A stretch of DNA of 64,000 bases, from positions 6,890,001 through 6,954,000 of the forward strand of contig JAXDDX010000005.1 of assembly GCA_034670405.1 (NCBI GenBank). The letters are read 5' to 3'. The first letter of the stretch is position 1. Each line of letters starts with the position of its first letter. A program made the position numbers and the translations under genes. The DNA comes from Hoplostethus atlanticus (lineage: Eukaryota > Chordata > Actinopteri > Trachichthyiformes > Trachichthyidae). The notes beneath the pieces are model-generated. The model was not told where the DNA came from. It was given only the letters and a program-made list of their open reading frames with translations, and did not search any database. Shown piece by piece: positions 12,119 through 23,904 of the stretch.

Positions 12119-13016
12119 TTACACAAGCTGTGGAAGCATGTGATCCTTGTAGAAGGACTCCAAGATCCCCAACTTAGGCTGCCAGAAGTCATCACGGGAG
12201 ATGGGTATGATCACACACTGTTTGGGTGTCCAGATGGTGAAGAAGCAGGTGGTTTTCCCAGAGATGTGAAGTTGCCCCTGTACTTGGTGCCAGTAGTGGT
12301 GATCCTCCTTCAGGCGGTAGGCGCCACCTTCCTCCTGATGAAGGTAGAAGGACTTCTCCTGCACTGCTTCCTCAACAGTATGGTCCCTCCACTGGAATGA
12401 GCACTTCACCTCAATGATGTCTGTCTCTCCCACCAGACCATCGGGGGAGGCACCCAGGATCCCAGAGTAAGTCAGCCACAAACCAGACCCTCTGACCTTC
12501 ATGCCCGTGGCTTGTTCAAATGCCTTGATCCCTTCCCACTGCAGGTCCTGATTCCCACAGAGCTTGGAAATGAGGGAAGGGGTAACACACCTTCGCCATC
12601 AGCACACTTCCGAAGTTGCTTGCTGTCACCCGACCTTTTCTCAGAGCATGCCAGAGGTGATTGTCCTTCTGCCCCACTGTCGCTGTCTGGATGGCCATTA
12701 GCTGCTCCATTGACATCTTCATAGCCGCAAGGATGCCATCACTGCCCAGGTGTTTGTGGGTGGCTATGATGCAGTCAGTGGAGAGGTGAAGCAGAGGTTT
12801 GTGCAGGGTTTCAGGCTCAGGAGTGAGCAGCCAGGAAATCCCAGTAAACCGGCCCTGGAATTGACTGAGCAGCCACTTACAGTCATCTGGGGTTACTGCA
12901 TGAGTCAGAGGCTTGTACTCCCATGCTGGAAAAAGCTCCTCCAATGCCTTGACCTTTTCTGATGGCACAATGGGCTTTTTCCACTGGCACTCAACATCTG
13001 TGGAGCTGATTGGCAC
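12119..13016 (-). pseudogene. YqaJ-like PDDEXK nuclease-domain protein, frameshifted
   Basis: Two minus-strand frames abut. The upstream one (13016-12516) has a family-typical N-terminus with FTGISWLLTPEP and KDNHLWHALRKGRVTASNFG. The downstream one (12502-12119) carries the nuclease core SGILGASPDGLVGETDIIEV followed by KC, with the PDG Asp and the E-V-K pair of the PD-(D/E)XK fold. An extra base near 12590 puts the middle stretch (ISKLCGNQDLQWEGIKAFEQ) in another frame, so the copy looks inactive. Such YqaJ-domain proteins are common, usually multicopy, in fish and invertebrate genomes and are often transposon-linked. Whether it was cargo of the neighbouring Harbinger-type element is inference. 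Confidence 0.65.
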
Positions 13017-13360
13017 TTATTTAAATAGTGTAAATTTGAATAAGTTATTCAGTAAGTTTTAATCAATATCATAGGACTTTAAATCTATTCAATAATATTA
13101 CATGTCACTTTGTTGCCATAATTTTATTATTACTAATCTACTCAATAATGTCAAGTCTCCTTGTTACCATAATTTACTTTAGTATTAACACCTCAACATG
13201 CATAATAAGAACACCAGGTAACCTTGTCAATGAACATTTATTTTAGTTTGTCTTCCCAGCTAGTTTCAAATCATTAAAAGTGCAAAAGTTCCACAAATGT
13301 CACTTCAAATAAGTACACTATGTGTCAGAAAAAGAGAAAGAATGTGTGTGCAGTGCACAG

Positions 13361-13736
13361 TACATGAAATACCACCAGCTGCCTGTGCATATTCAAATAT
13401 TTAGTCAAAAACAAAGATTTACACATTAAGACATAAAATGTACTTTGCCTCAATGAGTATGACTCTTCAAAATAAAATGAAATGTTTTGTTCCAAGAGAT
13501 ATCGGCGATGAACTGAACAAACTGCAGTCTCAACAATGTTTACATTTTTTGGCATAAAGCAATCACATTATACCAAATCACATCCAGCAACTCTCTCCCT
13601 CTCTGAAATACCAACAGCTGCCTGTTCATATTTACACATTAAGACATAAAGCCTCAATGAGTACGACTCTACAATGTAAAAATGTTTTTCTTCCATGAGA
13701 TCTCTGCGAAGAACTTAAGTATCGCAGTCTCAGGAA
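13361..13736 (-). repeat. Pair of imperfect direct repeats
   Basis: 13361-13538 and 13606-13736 share gaaataccaacagctgcctg-type starts, a central acacattaagacataaa, then gcctcaatgagta and cgcagtctca-type ends. The second copy is about 45 bp shorter. They lie downstream of the stop at 13849 on the minus strand and so may be in the 3' UTR of that gene. Confidence 0.65.
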
Positions 13737-13848
13737 GGGATACACATTTAAACTCAAGTGCTGAAGCAAAAAAACTTGAAGCTGGATAACAATCAGTTCC
13801 AACGGCAACTATGACAATCCCCATGTCATCCTGCAAGGGTCCCTCTTC

Positions 13849-16800
13849 TTAGGCTAGTAGTTTATTCTTGAGGCTGTTCACTTTTGGGGACAGCCTTGTA
13901 CAATCCAGCTCGAAGAAAAGTTTTTGGAATACCTCAAATGTGTACCGTAGCTCTTTGGGGTAGGCAAGATCCAGTGCATAAGTCAAGCCAACCACCATGG
14001 CGCAAGCCTTCAGCATGTTACCCAGACCAGTCAGGACTTTCACACCCTCCATCACAATGCCGATGTCCTCTGGACCCTCTGATGAATGCTTCTGGACCAT
14101 GTAGATTTTCATCATCTGAAGTGCGAGGTCCTGTGAGACACTGCCTCCATCAGCATCCTGAAAAATCACATAAAACATGTCCCCGTCAGGCTGGCTATAC
14201 ATCACATTTTTTTCTTCACTGTCTACCCTGCATAATTTGTAATTGTATATAGTATCTTGTACAGTATATATTTAATATATTGCTCAGTACAGCCAGCATA
14301 ACTGCACAACTTACATTTTTATCTTTAACTAGTATCTTGTACAATACTATTCTAGTTTTTTTATAATGTTAGTTCATATTGCATGTTTTGTAGTCTTTTT
14401 GTTTACAGTGCTGCTATGACGAGTCATTTTCCCTCGGTATTAATAAAGTACTATCAATCGATCCATCCATCCAAATTAAACGTGTATGATAAGAGAGCCA
14501 ATCATAGACTTTCAGTCGCCTAGTACTACAAATTAGCTAGACGTACCATGGTAAACATAGCATGATGTTGGATATTCGCCACTCACGATCTCTCCTTAAT
14601 AACAATACTTTAGATGTTGATTATACATGAACTCGAAACCTGACGATTTGTGAATCTCACAATTTTTTACAGTTTTAGATGTATATAAACTAACCAGAAA
14701 TGCTGATGCGTTCAAGTGACCTCGGAAAATTTCATCCAAAACATAGAGAAATCAAATAGATATTTTTTGACTGATCAAAACTGGGCTGGATGCTATTATG
14801 GACCCTAGAGATGTATTATAGCCAGGTTTCAGATTTGTGAAACACCAGGATATAGGATCGTAATGTTTTTCCCCTACAAAGACCTGTCTGGATAGAAAAC
14901 CACTATACTGAGACTGATCAAAACCGGGCTGAATTATCATCAGTGCCCTTCAACCTAGAGTTAAAATAAAAGTTTTTATGAATGAATGTTGGGAATGGGA
15001 AAAACACAAAAATCCGACACTGAATATTGACTATATTGATATTAACAGAGCTAAAAATAAAGTTCATGGAGAAAACTACTTTAGGATGACGGATCAATTT
15101 GACTCGCGAACATTATTGCTGTTTCTGACAGTTGTTGAACATAACAGTAGGCTTAAGTAGAGGAGAGGATGGATGAGAGAAGAATAGGTCATATTTCTCA
15201 CAATTCAGATCTTCCCTAAATGTAAGGGGTCCAATGTCATAATTCACTTGCATGAAACAGGGTGTAGAAATAGCATGTTTGTTACCAAAAGAAACAGCTT
15301 TTGTGTAAGTTCTGGATCAATGGCAGAATGGTGCCATTCTATGGTGCCATAACATTTTCATTAACTTACATTGTATTCTTTCAAGAGTTGACCAGGTACC
15401 TCACCAAGGTACTCCATCAGGCAGCGTATGACAACTTCTCTGGTCGTCACAATAGTGGGATTGCTTGGGGTCTGGAATAGCAGCAGAAAATATTATTCTC
15501 CACATACATACAATTTATTCAAATTTCAGCTACAATTTCAGCTCATTTCCAACAAAGGTTTTGTAGAGGGACTGAAAGATTGTAAGCAAAATTGTTTAAG
15601 AATACCTTGAGTAGGATAGCCCGCAACCTTACTCCTAGGTTTCCTCCCTTTGTATGGAATAGGCCTAGAAGTCTGGAAGTGTATTCGTCCAACATGGACA
15701 TGAACGTTGACTCAAGATGCACCATTGTGATTCTGTAGAACTTGTCTTGGATCTGAAAAACAAATTATGAAAGTAGAGCTCAAAAGCCTTACATGACACA
15801 AAAGGTCTTCTCATATTGTTCTTAGAACAGACAAAATTTAATGTGCAACATTTGATGGTATGACTCAATCCCACTCAAAAACTAACTCCTCAGTCTAGGG
15901 TTGGGCTGTATCAAAATTTTGATACCTTTATACCTACCCCATATTTTACATGTACGGTATGACCGGCTAATTAAAAAAACAAAAAACAAAAATGTTATAG
16001 GGAGCTGAAGGCAGCTACCAAATGTTGAATTAATACTTCCGAAGTCCGAAAACACAGCAACGTTTTCATGACCACTGTAGCGCTGCCAACAAACAGCCTG
16101 TAATCTGGCCGTTTATTATAGATAAGCAGCAGAAATGTGATGATGGTAATGAAACAGATACCGTTATTATTTTCAAATACCCTGGGATACCATATTACTG
16201 CCCAACCCTACCTCACTCCTTAAAATACAAAATCCATTCTTAAATACATGACATGCTTTAAAAAGGTAAAGGGGGTGTCTCTAAACTTATATGAGATGTC
16301 TCAAATAGAGCAGGCCATCTGGCTTTAATATCTTCAATACTGGGAGACCGGTTGATGATTTCAATCCTTCTGTGCGCAAATGTCTTATCCATTTTTTCCT
16401 TTATCACCCTGGTGTTGTCCCTTTTCTGTCAGAGGTAGCAGTTACTTAGGACCCAGAAAGGCAGACCAGTACGACGGAGTAGGAAAAATAGTGATTTAAT
16501 AATGAAGCAGGTGAGGGGAAGATGGGGGGCGCAGGGACTGGGCTGGATGGAGATGAGGCAAGCAGGTAGGGCAGGAGCGAGGGAAGCGGGCTGGAGCAGG
16601 AGCAAGCAGGTGCGGCAGGAGCGAGGGAGGCAGGCAGGCTGGTGGGTACGGCGAGGAGACACAAGGGATCAGACGCACAGGGAATCTTGGAAGACAAGAG
16701 AGCACGGTTAGGATAGCCCGGAGGCACACAAGGGAATAAACTCAGATAAGAATCTAGAGCGGCCGAGAATGCGAATACCACGGTAGTTGGCAGAACAATC

Positions 16801-17888
16801 TGGCGACGAGTGGTTGAAGAGCCGGGGTTTTAGTACTGCTGGGCTGATGGCTTGATAGGCGGCAGGTGTGGAGGAGAGGCAGGGCCGGGAGAGGGAGCCA
16901 CAACCACACCACACACACACACACATAGACAGACAGTGACAGACAGGGGAGGTGAAAACATAGGGAAACCCCGGGGCCGGGGATGGAGCCGTGACATTTT
17001 CGTTGTTTCAGTCAGTAATTGAATCCTCTCTTGCTCCAAACTTTCTTCGTCCTCTCCTGGTGGGTAAGGGGGAAGGTAGTTGACCTCTGCTTTTCGTGGT
17101 TTCTTCACATTTTGTGCCAATTTCTGGTCATCAGGTCTCTTGTGTTTTAGTCCATTGCATGTCAGCTCAGGAACACCAAAGCTTCGAAGTTTGGTTCGAT
17201 AGTTTGCCATCTTGTATTTGATGCTTTGTTGCCAGCCGTAGTAGCCTGAGAAGGAGCCTGGTTCCTTCAGACATGGGTATTTCTTGATAAGTGCTTCAAC
17301 CACGTCAATAATCTGTAAACCTGATGGATAGGCGGTGTATGTATACAAACATTCAGCCAACTTCTCAAGTATGTCTGCCTTGACCTTTGTGGTGGCTAGA
17401 AGAGTTCCATTCGTCTTGTAGGCTTCATTGGCTCTTTCAAGGACCATCTCTGTTTCATAAGCAAACTGTGGGATGGGGAATTGTTTTGGCCACGATTTAC
17501 GTCTGTCTGTGCTACTCCGTGGAGACAGAATAATAGTGTCCTGTGAGGAAGAGGACCCAGCAGACGGCTCAGCAGTAGAACAAGTATCATAGTCAGATGA
17601 CTGTTGTGTAGCGGTACCGTCAACACTTTCACTGTGAGGAAACAATGTCAGAAGAATCGGGGCAGTGCACACAACTTTGATAGTGTCTTTGTGTCTAATT
17701 TGGTCGGTTGTATTAAGGGTGAAGTAATCCTCAAATTCAGAGTCCATATATTGGAGGCTGAAGTCTTCAGTGATTCCAAAGGTCTCCTTCACCACAATAT
17801 TCAGTTCCTCCATGGTAGGTGGAATTCCTGAGGGAAGTATTAACTTATCAATTCTTGCATCAATGATCACTCGGAGCTTTGCATCCAT
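13849..17888 (-). CDS. Uncharacterised fish gene with N-terminal PB1-like domain
   Basis: Reading right to left, the ATG is at 17888 just inside an exon that starts at 17899 after a ttttttcag acceptor. That exon encodes a ubiquitin-like/PB1-like fold (LRVIIDARIDKLILPSGIP, FSLQYMDSEFEDYF), a Ser-rich linker, then a conserved block (KSWPKQFPIPQFAYETEMVL, GWQQSIKYKMANYRTKLRSF, NVKKPRKAEVNY). It is cut at 17001 by a solo LTR and resumes at 16421. Further exons are 15752-15606 (49 codons), 15471-15370 (34 codons) and 14157-13849 (terminal; YPKELRYTFEVFQKLF then stop), all phase 0. The donor following 16421 is not clear in phase. The layout matches a family of uncharacterised multi-exon proteins that I recall as widespread in fish. 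Function unknown. Given the LTR in its coding exon, this copy is probably inactive unless the LTR is spliced out. Confidence 0.65.
14158..15369. other. Intron of the PB1-like gene, no other gene seen
   Basis: AT-rich sequence with tccatccatc repeats near 14460. Related motifs around gactgatcaaaact (14770) and gactgatcaaaacc (14914) suggest a small internal duplication. No domain recognised. Confidence 0.4.
16422..16426. repeat. Target-site duplication (left), ttttc
   Basis: The five bases before the solo LTR are repeated exactly at 16997-17001. Confidence 0.9.
16427..16996 (-). mobile_element. Solo LTR (Gypsy-like) inside a coding exon
   Basis: A 570-bp insert begins TGTCAG and ends GTGACA, with TG...CA termini and a perfect 5-bp ttttc duplication. 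Removing the insert plus one duplication puts the flanking exon back into a single open frame with the family-typical K-R-D-N motif across the join. Its ends and layout resemble the LTRs of the Gypsy element at 20744-26006, but the interior differs. Long Pro/Leu-rich frames through it are fortuitous. Confidence 0.85.
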
Positions 17889-18149
17889 CTTCTGGGAAGC
17901 TGAAAAAAATGTGAATAGAGACATGGTCAATGACATCACTAGCAGAACCTTTTAAAAGAGATCAGACATGTTATTTGATATTGTGATCTCCTGTAGGTTT
18001 GTGGTTATTAGAACCAATGTGTATGTCATTATGTTAAATTACTAAGAAGAAACTCATGAATAAAACCATTTTAGTATTGTTATTTGAAATGGGCTATAAT
18101 ATCAATCTTGCCAATTATATCCGCTTACAAATTATTTCAATGAATTACC

Positions 18150-18563
18150 TTAAAATGTGAGACAAACGTGCCGTTTCAATGTAACCATGTGCTTTCCTGC
18201 CACATTGTATGCAGCCAAAGGGTACACATCAGCAAGTTTCTGCTGTTCCACTAGAATCACTTTCCCAGTGTCCTCCAGTCGATAGGACCTCAGATGCTCT
18301 TCATACCAGGCAGTGAGTGGCTTTACAATGAAATGAACATTGTTGATTTCCAAGATGGCTATCTGAATAACCTCAACAAAGTCAGGTAGCCCTCCAGTAC
18401 AGCCATAAGGCAAGATCATCCCAACAGTGTACCTTGTACCATAGTAGGTCACAGCATTGGATAACTGCACACTTGTTAGGATTGGCAAAGTTTTTCTTAT
18501 AGCTTCCTGCATGTTTAAATGCAGCACATCTAAAGGCATAGAGGATATTTTTGTGACATACAA
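18150..18563 (-). CDS. Conserved C-terminal module of an uncharacterised fish protein
   Basis: A 137-codon minus frame ends in TGA at 18150. It contains VGMILPYGCTGGLPDFVEVI and FIVKPLTAWYEEHLRSYRL, then DVYPLAAYNVAGKHMVTLKR. I recall this module as the C-terminus of multicopy uncharacterised fish proteins, often with N-terminal zinc fingers. It stops before the start codon at 17888, so it is probably the end of a separate gene rather than part of the PB1-like one. A small upstream exon may lie near 18907-18864, flanked by tttacag and gtatgt. No catalytic motif seen. Confidence 0.5.
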   Translation of the reverse strand: MYVTKISSMPLDVLHLNMQEAIRKTLPILTSVQLSNAVTYYGTRYTVGMILPYGCTGGLPDFVEVIQIAILEINNVHFIVKPLTAWYEEHLRSYRLEDTGKVILVEQQKLADVYPLAAYNVAGKHMVTLKRHVCLTF

Positions 18564-18610
18564 GGCTGTATGTCATACATGTATGTATGTATGTGAAATG
18601 TAGTACTAAT

Positions 18611-18804
18611 TAGTGATGTGTTGTACGTGAACGAGTCTGCTCTTTGAGTTCTTTTAAGTGAAATATTGCTTCATTTGGCTGACTTTAAAAAGCTACAAGT
18701 GCTACTGAATGAAGAGCCGTTTGGGACCCGAAAGAGTCGGCTCTTATTGCTGAGCTGAGTCAAATGATCTGACTCACTGAAAAGAGCCGGAATTCCCATC
18801 CCTA
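18611..18804. mobile_element. hAT-type MITE
   Basis: 194 bp flanked by an exact 8-bp duplication, gtactaat at 18603-18610 and 18805-18812, the hallmark length for hAT. The ends tagtgatg and catcccta are imperfect inverted copies. The inside carries the fish-typical gaagagccgtttgggaccc and aagagtcggctctt. No coding capacity. Confidence 0.85.
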
Positions 18805-18812
18805 GTACTAAT

Positions 18813-20738
18813 CTATGTGTTTCTCACTTCTATGGCATATAGCTGTAGTGTTAGACATACCTGTAGTTAGTTCAACAGTCAGAGTTGAGTGAGATTCCAC
18901 ATGCGCACCTGTAAAGAGATGAATATCAATTTTTATTCTGAGAAATTCATATTTTCCCACATTGTGGGAAGCTACTTTGAAAATGTAGCTCACTAAGTTA
19001 CCAATTACTTCATGTAGAAAGTAGTTAAACTACACTAAAGATATTTTTTTTAAAAGTAGTTCACTACATCCAAAGGAATTTCTTTTGGAAAAATTAACAT
19101 CACTAAATCTGAAATGTGATAAGACTATAAAATGTAATAACATATTACTCTGGAGTAAGATGTTAACAAACCCCCTCTTCGGAACTGCGTTGCTTATCTG
19201 AATTCATCAATCAGATAAGCTTTCTGTTGAAAGTAAAATAAATAAAGTATAAAATAAATAAAGTATAAAATCTCAGCTTTGTGTGACTTGTCTAAGTCGA
19301 TTTTCAAACCCTCTTGTTCTACACGTGCTCAGAGAAGCAGCCATTTAGTACATTTTATGGAAGAGCATCATCCGATCTAAACATGATCCAGCAGTGCAGT
19401 TACCCACAGCATGAACTGCAGAAACTAAACAAGAAGCATGCAGAGGCTAACATATAAAACATACAATTAAAATTAAATAAGATAAGTGTCAAGCCTGATT
19501 TTGCATGTAGGTTTTGAATAAAAAACAGTACTAGTTTGTCACTGGATATATATTTGAAGATTGACTTCAACAAGCCACACATTTTATACTTTATTGCAAA
19601 TATTTTCAAACAATATGTTTCACTCTGGTAAGAGAAAAGGGTTCAATGATTTCAGAAAGCTTATCAGATTGGCAAATATCAGTCGGGAAAACTGGCGCAC
19701 TTACAGTCAAAACGCCCCAAAGGTCGCTACCACGTCTAACGCTAACATCAGGCCCCGGGAACAGCATAAACGTAGTTGTTTTAGCTAGTCCCGAAAATGG
19801 CTAACATAAAATGCAAATCGCTAACTGCAGATACATTTCTAGCATCTCACGGTGTATATACCATCATACCGCCCACCCCTACTAACGTTAACTAAGACTA
19901 AACATTTCTAAATCTTTGCCGTGACTTCAGGCAACCACAACGAGGCTTTACTCAGCCACACTTAATTCAGCCCCGCACTTACCGACCACAATGTCTCCAC
20001 AGCTATCATTAGGTAAAGCTAGCTGCCGTGTAGCTAAATTATAGTAAAGGCAAACTCAAAAGTTATCTTGAGGAGTTAATTTTATCTGTAACAAACAACT
20101 TTTGTAAACTTAGTTAATTGACGATAGCCAACTTAGAAATGTGTACTAAGTAAAACATATGCTTGTAAGTTGTAAAATAAGTCACGAAAAACACGGTACC
20201 ATTGCACTTGTACGTTTCGCTTTCTCAAATTCCCGTTATCAATCTTCCGTTGTGTATACTTCCTACTTCCATCACACCAGGGGCGTTTCTGTCATGCCAC
20301 AGGCGTAACCTTTTCTCCGGGGGCTGCAGCTGGACCCTACTCGAAGAAGCACATGTTGACAAGGCTCCAACATTCAGGACAGGCTGTGGATCAAATGTCA
20401 CAAATGGAGGGGAAAGAGGTGACCAATGTTGTTTATTCAAATGAACACAACGTCTGCATTAATTACAACAATACTTTTCATATGTGTGTATATAGAGTAG
20501 TGTTTGTCCATAGTCACATATTCTAATGCAAATGCATGGAGAACAAATAGAGAGATGGAGCATGCTAGCTTGTCTGACATAGAGTTAACAAACGTTAGCC
20601 ACGTATATTGGCATGCTACTGTGACCGGTTCCTCTGCGTTGTGTTCTGGTAATGAGGAACAGGAGGGGGTCCTGGGTCTCTGGTCACTTTATTCTGGTAA
20701 CACTGGTAACACATGCGGCATGACAAACATCATATACA
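18813..20738. other. No gene recognised apart from one possible small exon
   Basis: Apart from the possible exon near 18864-18907 (minus), I see AT-rich sequence, a short tandem ataaataaagta near 19240 and many stops in all frames. Confidence 0.4.
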
Positions 20739-20743
20739 GTATG

Positions 20744-21228
20744 TGTCAGACTTGGCACAAAAGCATGGACCCAAATGCACGACTCGAGACGGGGAGATAA
20801 AGTACAAGTCCGTTTATTCCAGCTAGGTTCGGTACACAGAAAGGCAGTCCGGATAAGGCAAAGGTAGCAGACAAGGGTCAGGCAAAAATCCAGGTCGAAG
20901 AAACAGGCAACGTCAAAAAACCAAAACTCACGAGGGAATGCAGGAAACAAAGGAAGGCTGGTACGTTTGTCACAGGGAACAAAGACGAACTGGCAACAGA
21001 ACAGGGAAACACACCGACTAAATACTAACAGGGAGGGGAGACAATGAGGCACAGGTGCAACACATTTAGGGCGGGGCAGGTAATCACACAGGCGGGAAGC
21101 TTCGGGGAGGAAAGGAAGTAAAGTGACCTGAAACGAGACGACAAGTGAGTAACAAAATAAAACAGGAAACAAGACAAAACACAAGAGGAAAACGAAAAGG
21201 GAGTTAACGGGTCTGAGCAGGTGTGACA
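20744..21228 (-). repeat. 3' LTR of the Gypsy element
   Basis: 485 bp, TGTCAG...GTGACA on the plus strand. It differs from the other LTR at three positions that I could see, two near the left end and one in an aagggtcagg/aaggggcagg difference. A G-rich polypurine tract (agaggggggggta in element sense) lies just inside it at about 21229-21243. Confidence 0.95.
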
Positions 21229-21401
21229 GTACCCCCCCCTCTAGGGCCGGCATCTGACGGCACCCAGGCTGCGAGGCGATGGAAATCCCGAATAAGATCA
21301 GGATCCACAATATTACTGGCAGAAACCCAGGACCGTTCCTCTGGACCGTAACCCTCCCAATCGACCAGATACTGGAACCCACGGCCCCGACGGCGAACCA
21401 C
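21229..21401 (-). pseudogene. pol: C-terminal chromodomain
   Basis: [20 protein letters not shown] then [20 protein letters not shown] is a chromodomain, which in chromoviruses directs integration to chromatin marks. It is separated from integrase by a run of 20 G at 21446-21465 that breaks the frame. Confidence 0.85.
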
Positions 21402-21469
21402 CAGAAGCCGACGGACCGTGTAGACAGGACCACCGTCAATGACACGGGGGGGGGGGGGGGGGGGGCCTG

Positions 21470-22460
21470 GAGGCGGGAACCAGCGGACTTTCTCGGGCAG
21501 GCTTGACTTGGCTCACATGGAAGGCGGGGTGGACTCTCATAGCCTTAGGCAATTTCAGTTGCACAGTCACTGGGTTAATGATCTTGGAAATAGGGAAAGG
21601 ACCAACGAACCTGGGTGCGAGTTTCCTGGACTCCACTTTGAGGGGAAGATGTCTGGTGGATAGCCACACCTTCTGCCCACTCTGGTAACTAGGAGCCGGG
21701 ACGCGACGACGGTCCGCCGCAGCCTTGTATCTTTCGGAGTTGCGTAGCAACGTGCGTCGGGCTCGATCCCAGGAATGTCGACAGCGACGAACCAAAGCCA
21801 GTGCGGATGGTACACTGACCTCGCTCGCCAACGAGGGAAACAATGGTGGCTGGTAACCAAAAACACAATGAAAAGGGGACAGTCCAGTGGAGGAACAGGG
21901 CAATGAATTGTGTGCATACTCGACCCAGGTAAGTTGTTTGCTCCAGGTGGTGGGACTCTGGGAGACCAGACAGCGAAGAGACGTTTCCAACTCCTGGTTG
22001 AGACGCTCCGTCTGACCATTGGTCTGAGGGTGATGTCCGGAGGAGAGACTGACTGTGGTGCCCAGCAGCGAACAGAACGCCCGCCAGAACTGTGCCACGA
22101 ACTGCGGGCCCCGATCAGACACCACATCCCTAAGTAAGTACGGTGGTGTAACCTTCAGAGACAGGCAGCCCGGTAACGAAATCCACAGAGATGTCTGACC
22201 AGGGCCTCCGCGGCACAGGAAGCGGGCGAAGAAGACCTGAAGGGGGTTGGTTGGAGACTTTACTGCTGGCACATACCGGACAGGCGGCAACATATTCCGA
22301 CACCTCCCTCTCCATGGCCGGCCACCAAAACCGCTGCTGGATCACGAACATGGTGCGGCGGACTCCGGGATGGCAGGAGAATCTCGAGGTATGGGCCCAG
22401 TGGATAACCTGAGAACGAAGAGTGAGAGGGACAAACAACCGGTTCGGCGGGCAGCCATCC
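21470..22460 (-). pseudogene. pol: integrase with internal deletion
   Basis: The HHCC zinc region is present ([29 protein letters not shown]). The frame then runs from [15 protein letters not shown] into a stop. The core resumes as [16 protein letters not shown] and [17 protein letters not shown]. About 35 codons are missing between, and these hold the first catalytic Asp of the D,D-35-E triad. The second Asp and the Glu remain. Confidence 0.85.
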
Positions 22461-23860
22461 GGAACCTGACAAGTCTCTTAAAGCCCCAATCACCTTGCTC
22501 TCGATATCCCAGGAGAAAGAGCCCATCAGGCAGGCGGGGGGAAGGATCGGAGCTGGGTTCTGGTCCGGAGTCGTGGAAGGAAAGATGCAGGAAAGAGCGT
22601 CCGGTTTACCGTTCTTCGATCCGGGTCTGTAAGACAGAGTGAAGTGAAAACGGTTGAAAAAGAGAGCCCACCTAGCCTGTCGAGAGTTGAGCCTCTTGGC
22701 GGACCGCAGATACTCCAGGTTCTTATGGTCCGTCCACACCAGAAATGGCTGTTCCGCCCCCTCCAGCCAGTGTCTCCACTCCTCCAATGCCACCTTAATG
22801 GCGAGCAGCTCCCGGTTACCAATGTCGTAATTCCTCTCAGCGCTGGACAGTTTACGGGAGAGGAATGCACAGGGATGCAGTCTGTTGTCCTTAGCTGAGC
22901 GTTGAGACAGAATAGCCCCCACGCCCACATCGGAAGCATCCACCTCCACCACAAATTGCAAGGCCGGGTTGGGGAGAGTGAGCACTGGAGCTGAGGTGAA
23001 GGTGGTCTTGAGTCTCTGGAAGGTGATTTCCGCCTTGTCCGTCCACTGGAAAGAGTTCTTGGGAGAGGTTAGGACATGGAGAGGAGCAGCCACGGAGGTG
23101 AAATTCCTCACAAATTTCCGATAGAAATTTGCAAAACCCAAAAAACGCTGCACCTCTTTACGAGATGTAGGAGTGGGCCAATCGACCACTGCACTGACCT
23201 TCACCGGATCCATCTGCACCCTCCCCTCCGCGAGGATGAAACCCAGGAAGGAAACCGTGGCCTGATGGAACTCACACTTTTCTGCTTTAACAAAAAGTTG
23301 GTGCTGGAGGAGACGCAGGAGAACCTTGCGGACATGCTGAACATGAGACTGCTCATCGGGGGAGAAAATCAAAATGTCATCCAGATAGACAAACACAAAG
23401 TCATTAAGCATGTCACGAAGGACATCATTCACAAGGGCCTGAAAAACAGCGGGGGCGTTAGTGAGGCCAAAAGGCATGACCCGATACTCATAGTGCCCAC
23501 TAGGGGTATTAAAAGCAGTCTTCCATTCATCCCCCTCCCTTATTCTCACAAGGTGATAGGCATTTCTAAGGTCTAACTTGGTGAAAATCTTAGCCCCGTT
23601 CAGTTGTTCAAATGCCGATGAAATCAAAGGGAGGGGGTACCTGTTCCGGATGGTGATCTCATTGAGACCACGGTAGTCAATGCAGGGTCGAAGAGACTTG
23701 TCCTTCTTGTCCACGAAAAAGAATCCCGCACCAGCGGGGGAAGACGACGGGCGAATAAGCCCGGCTGCCAACGACTCTTCCACATACCTCTTCATAGCGG
23801 CGGTCTCCGGAGCTGACAAGGAGTACAACCGCCCTTTAGGAAGAGAAGAACCCGGGCGAA
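22460..23860 (-). pseudogene. pol: reverse transcriptase and RNase H
   Basis: Domain landmarks in order: [45 protein letters not shown], the catalytic [11 protein letters not shown], the thumb region [11 protein letters not shown], then RNase H with [30 protein letters not shown] and [11 protein letters not shown]. The RT and RNase H motifs are all present. The ATG at 23828 is internal to the original polyprotein. A frameshift near 22460 separates it from integrase. Confidence 0.9.
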
Positions 23861-23904
23861 GGTCGATGGCGCAATCATAAGGCCGATGGGGGGGAAGCGA
23901 GGAG

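Noticed and set aside
16429..16926. Pro/Leu-rich open frames on the minus strand
   Set aside because: They fall within the solo LTR and match no protein family.
20684..21445. A 253-codon minus frame across the Gypsy 3' LTR
   Set aside because: It reads through non-coding LTR sequence, and the matching frame in the other LTR (25495-25962) shows it is repeat-derived.
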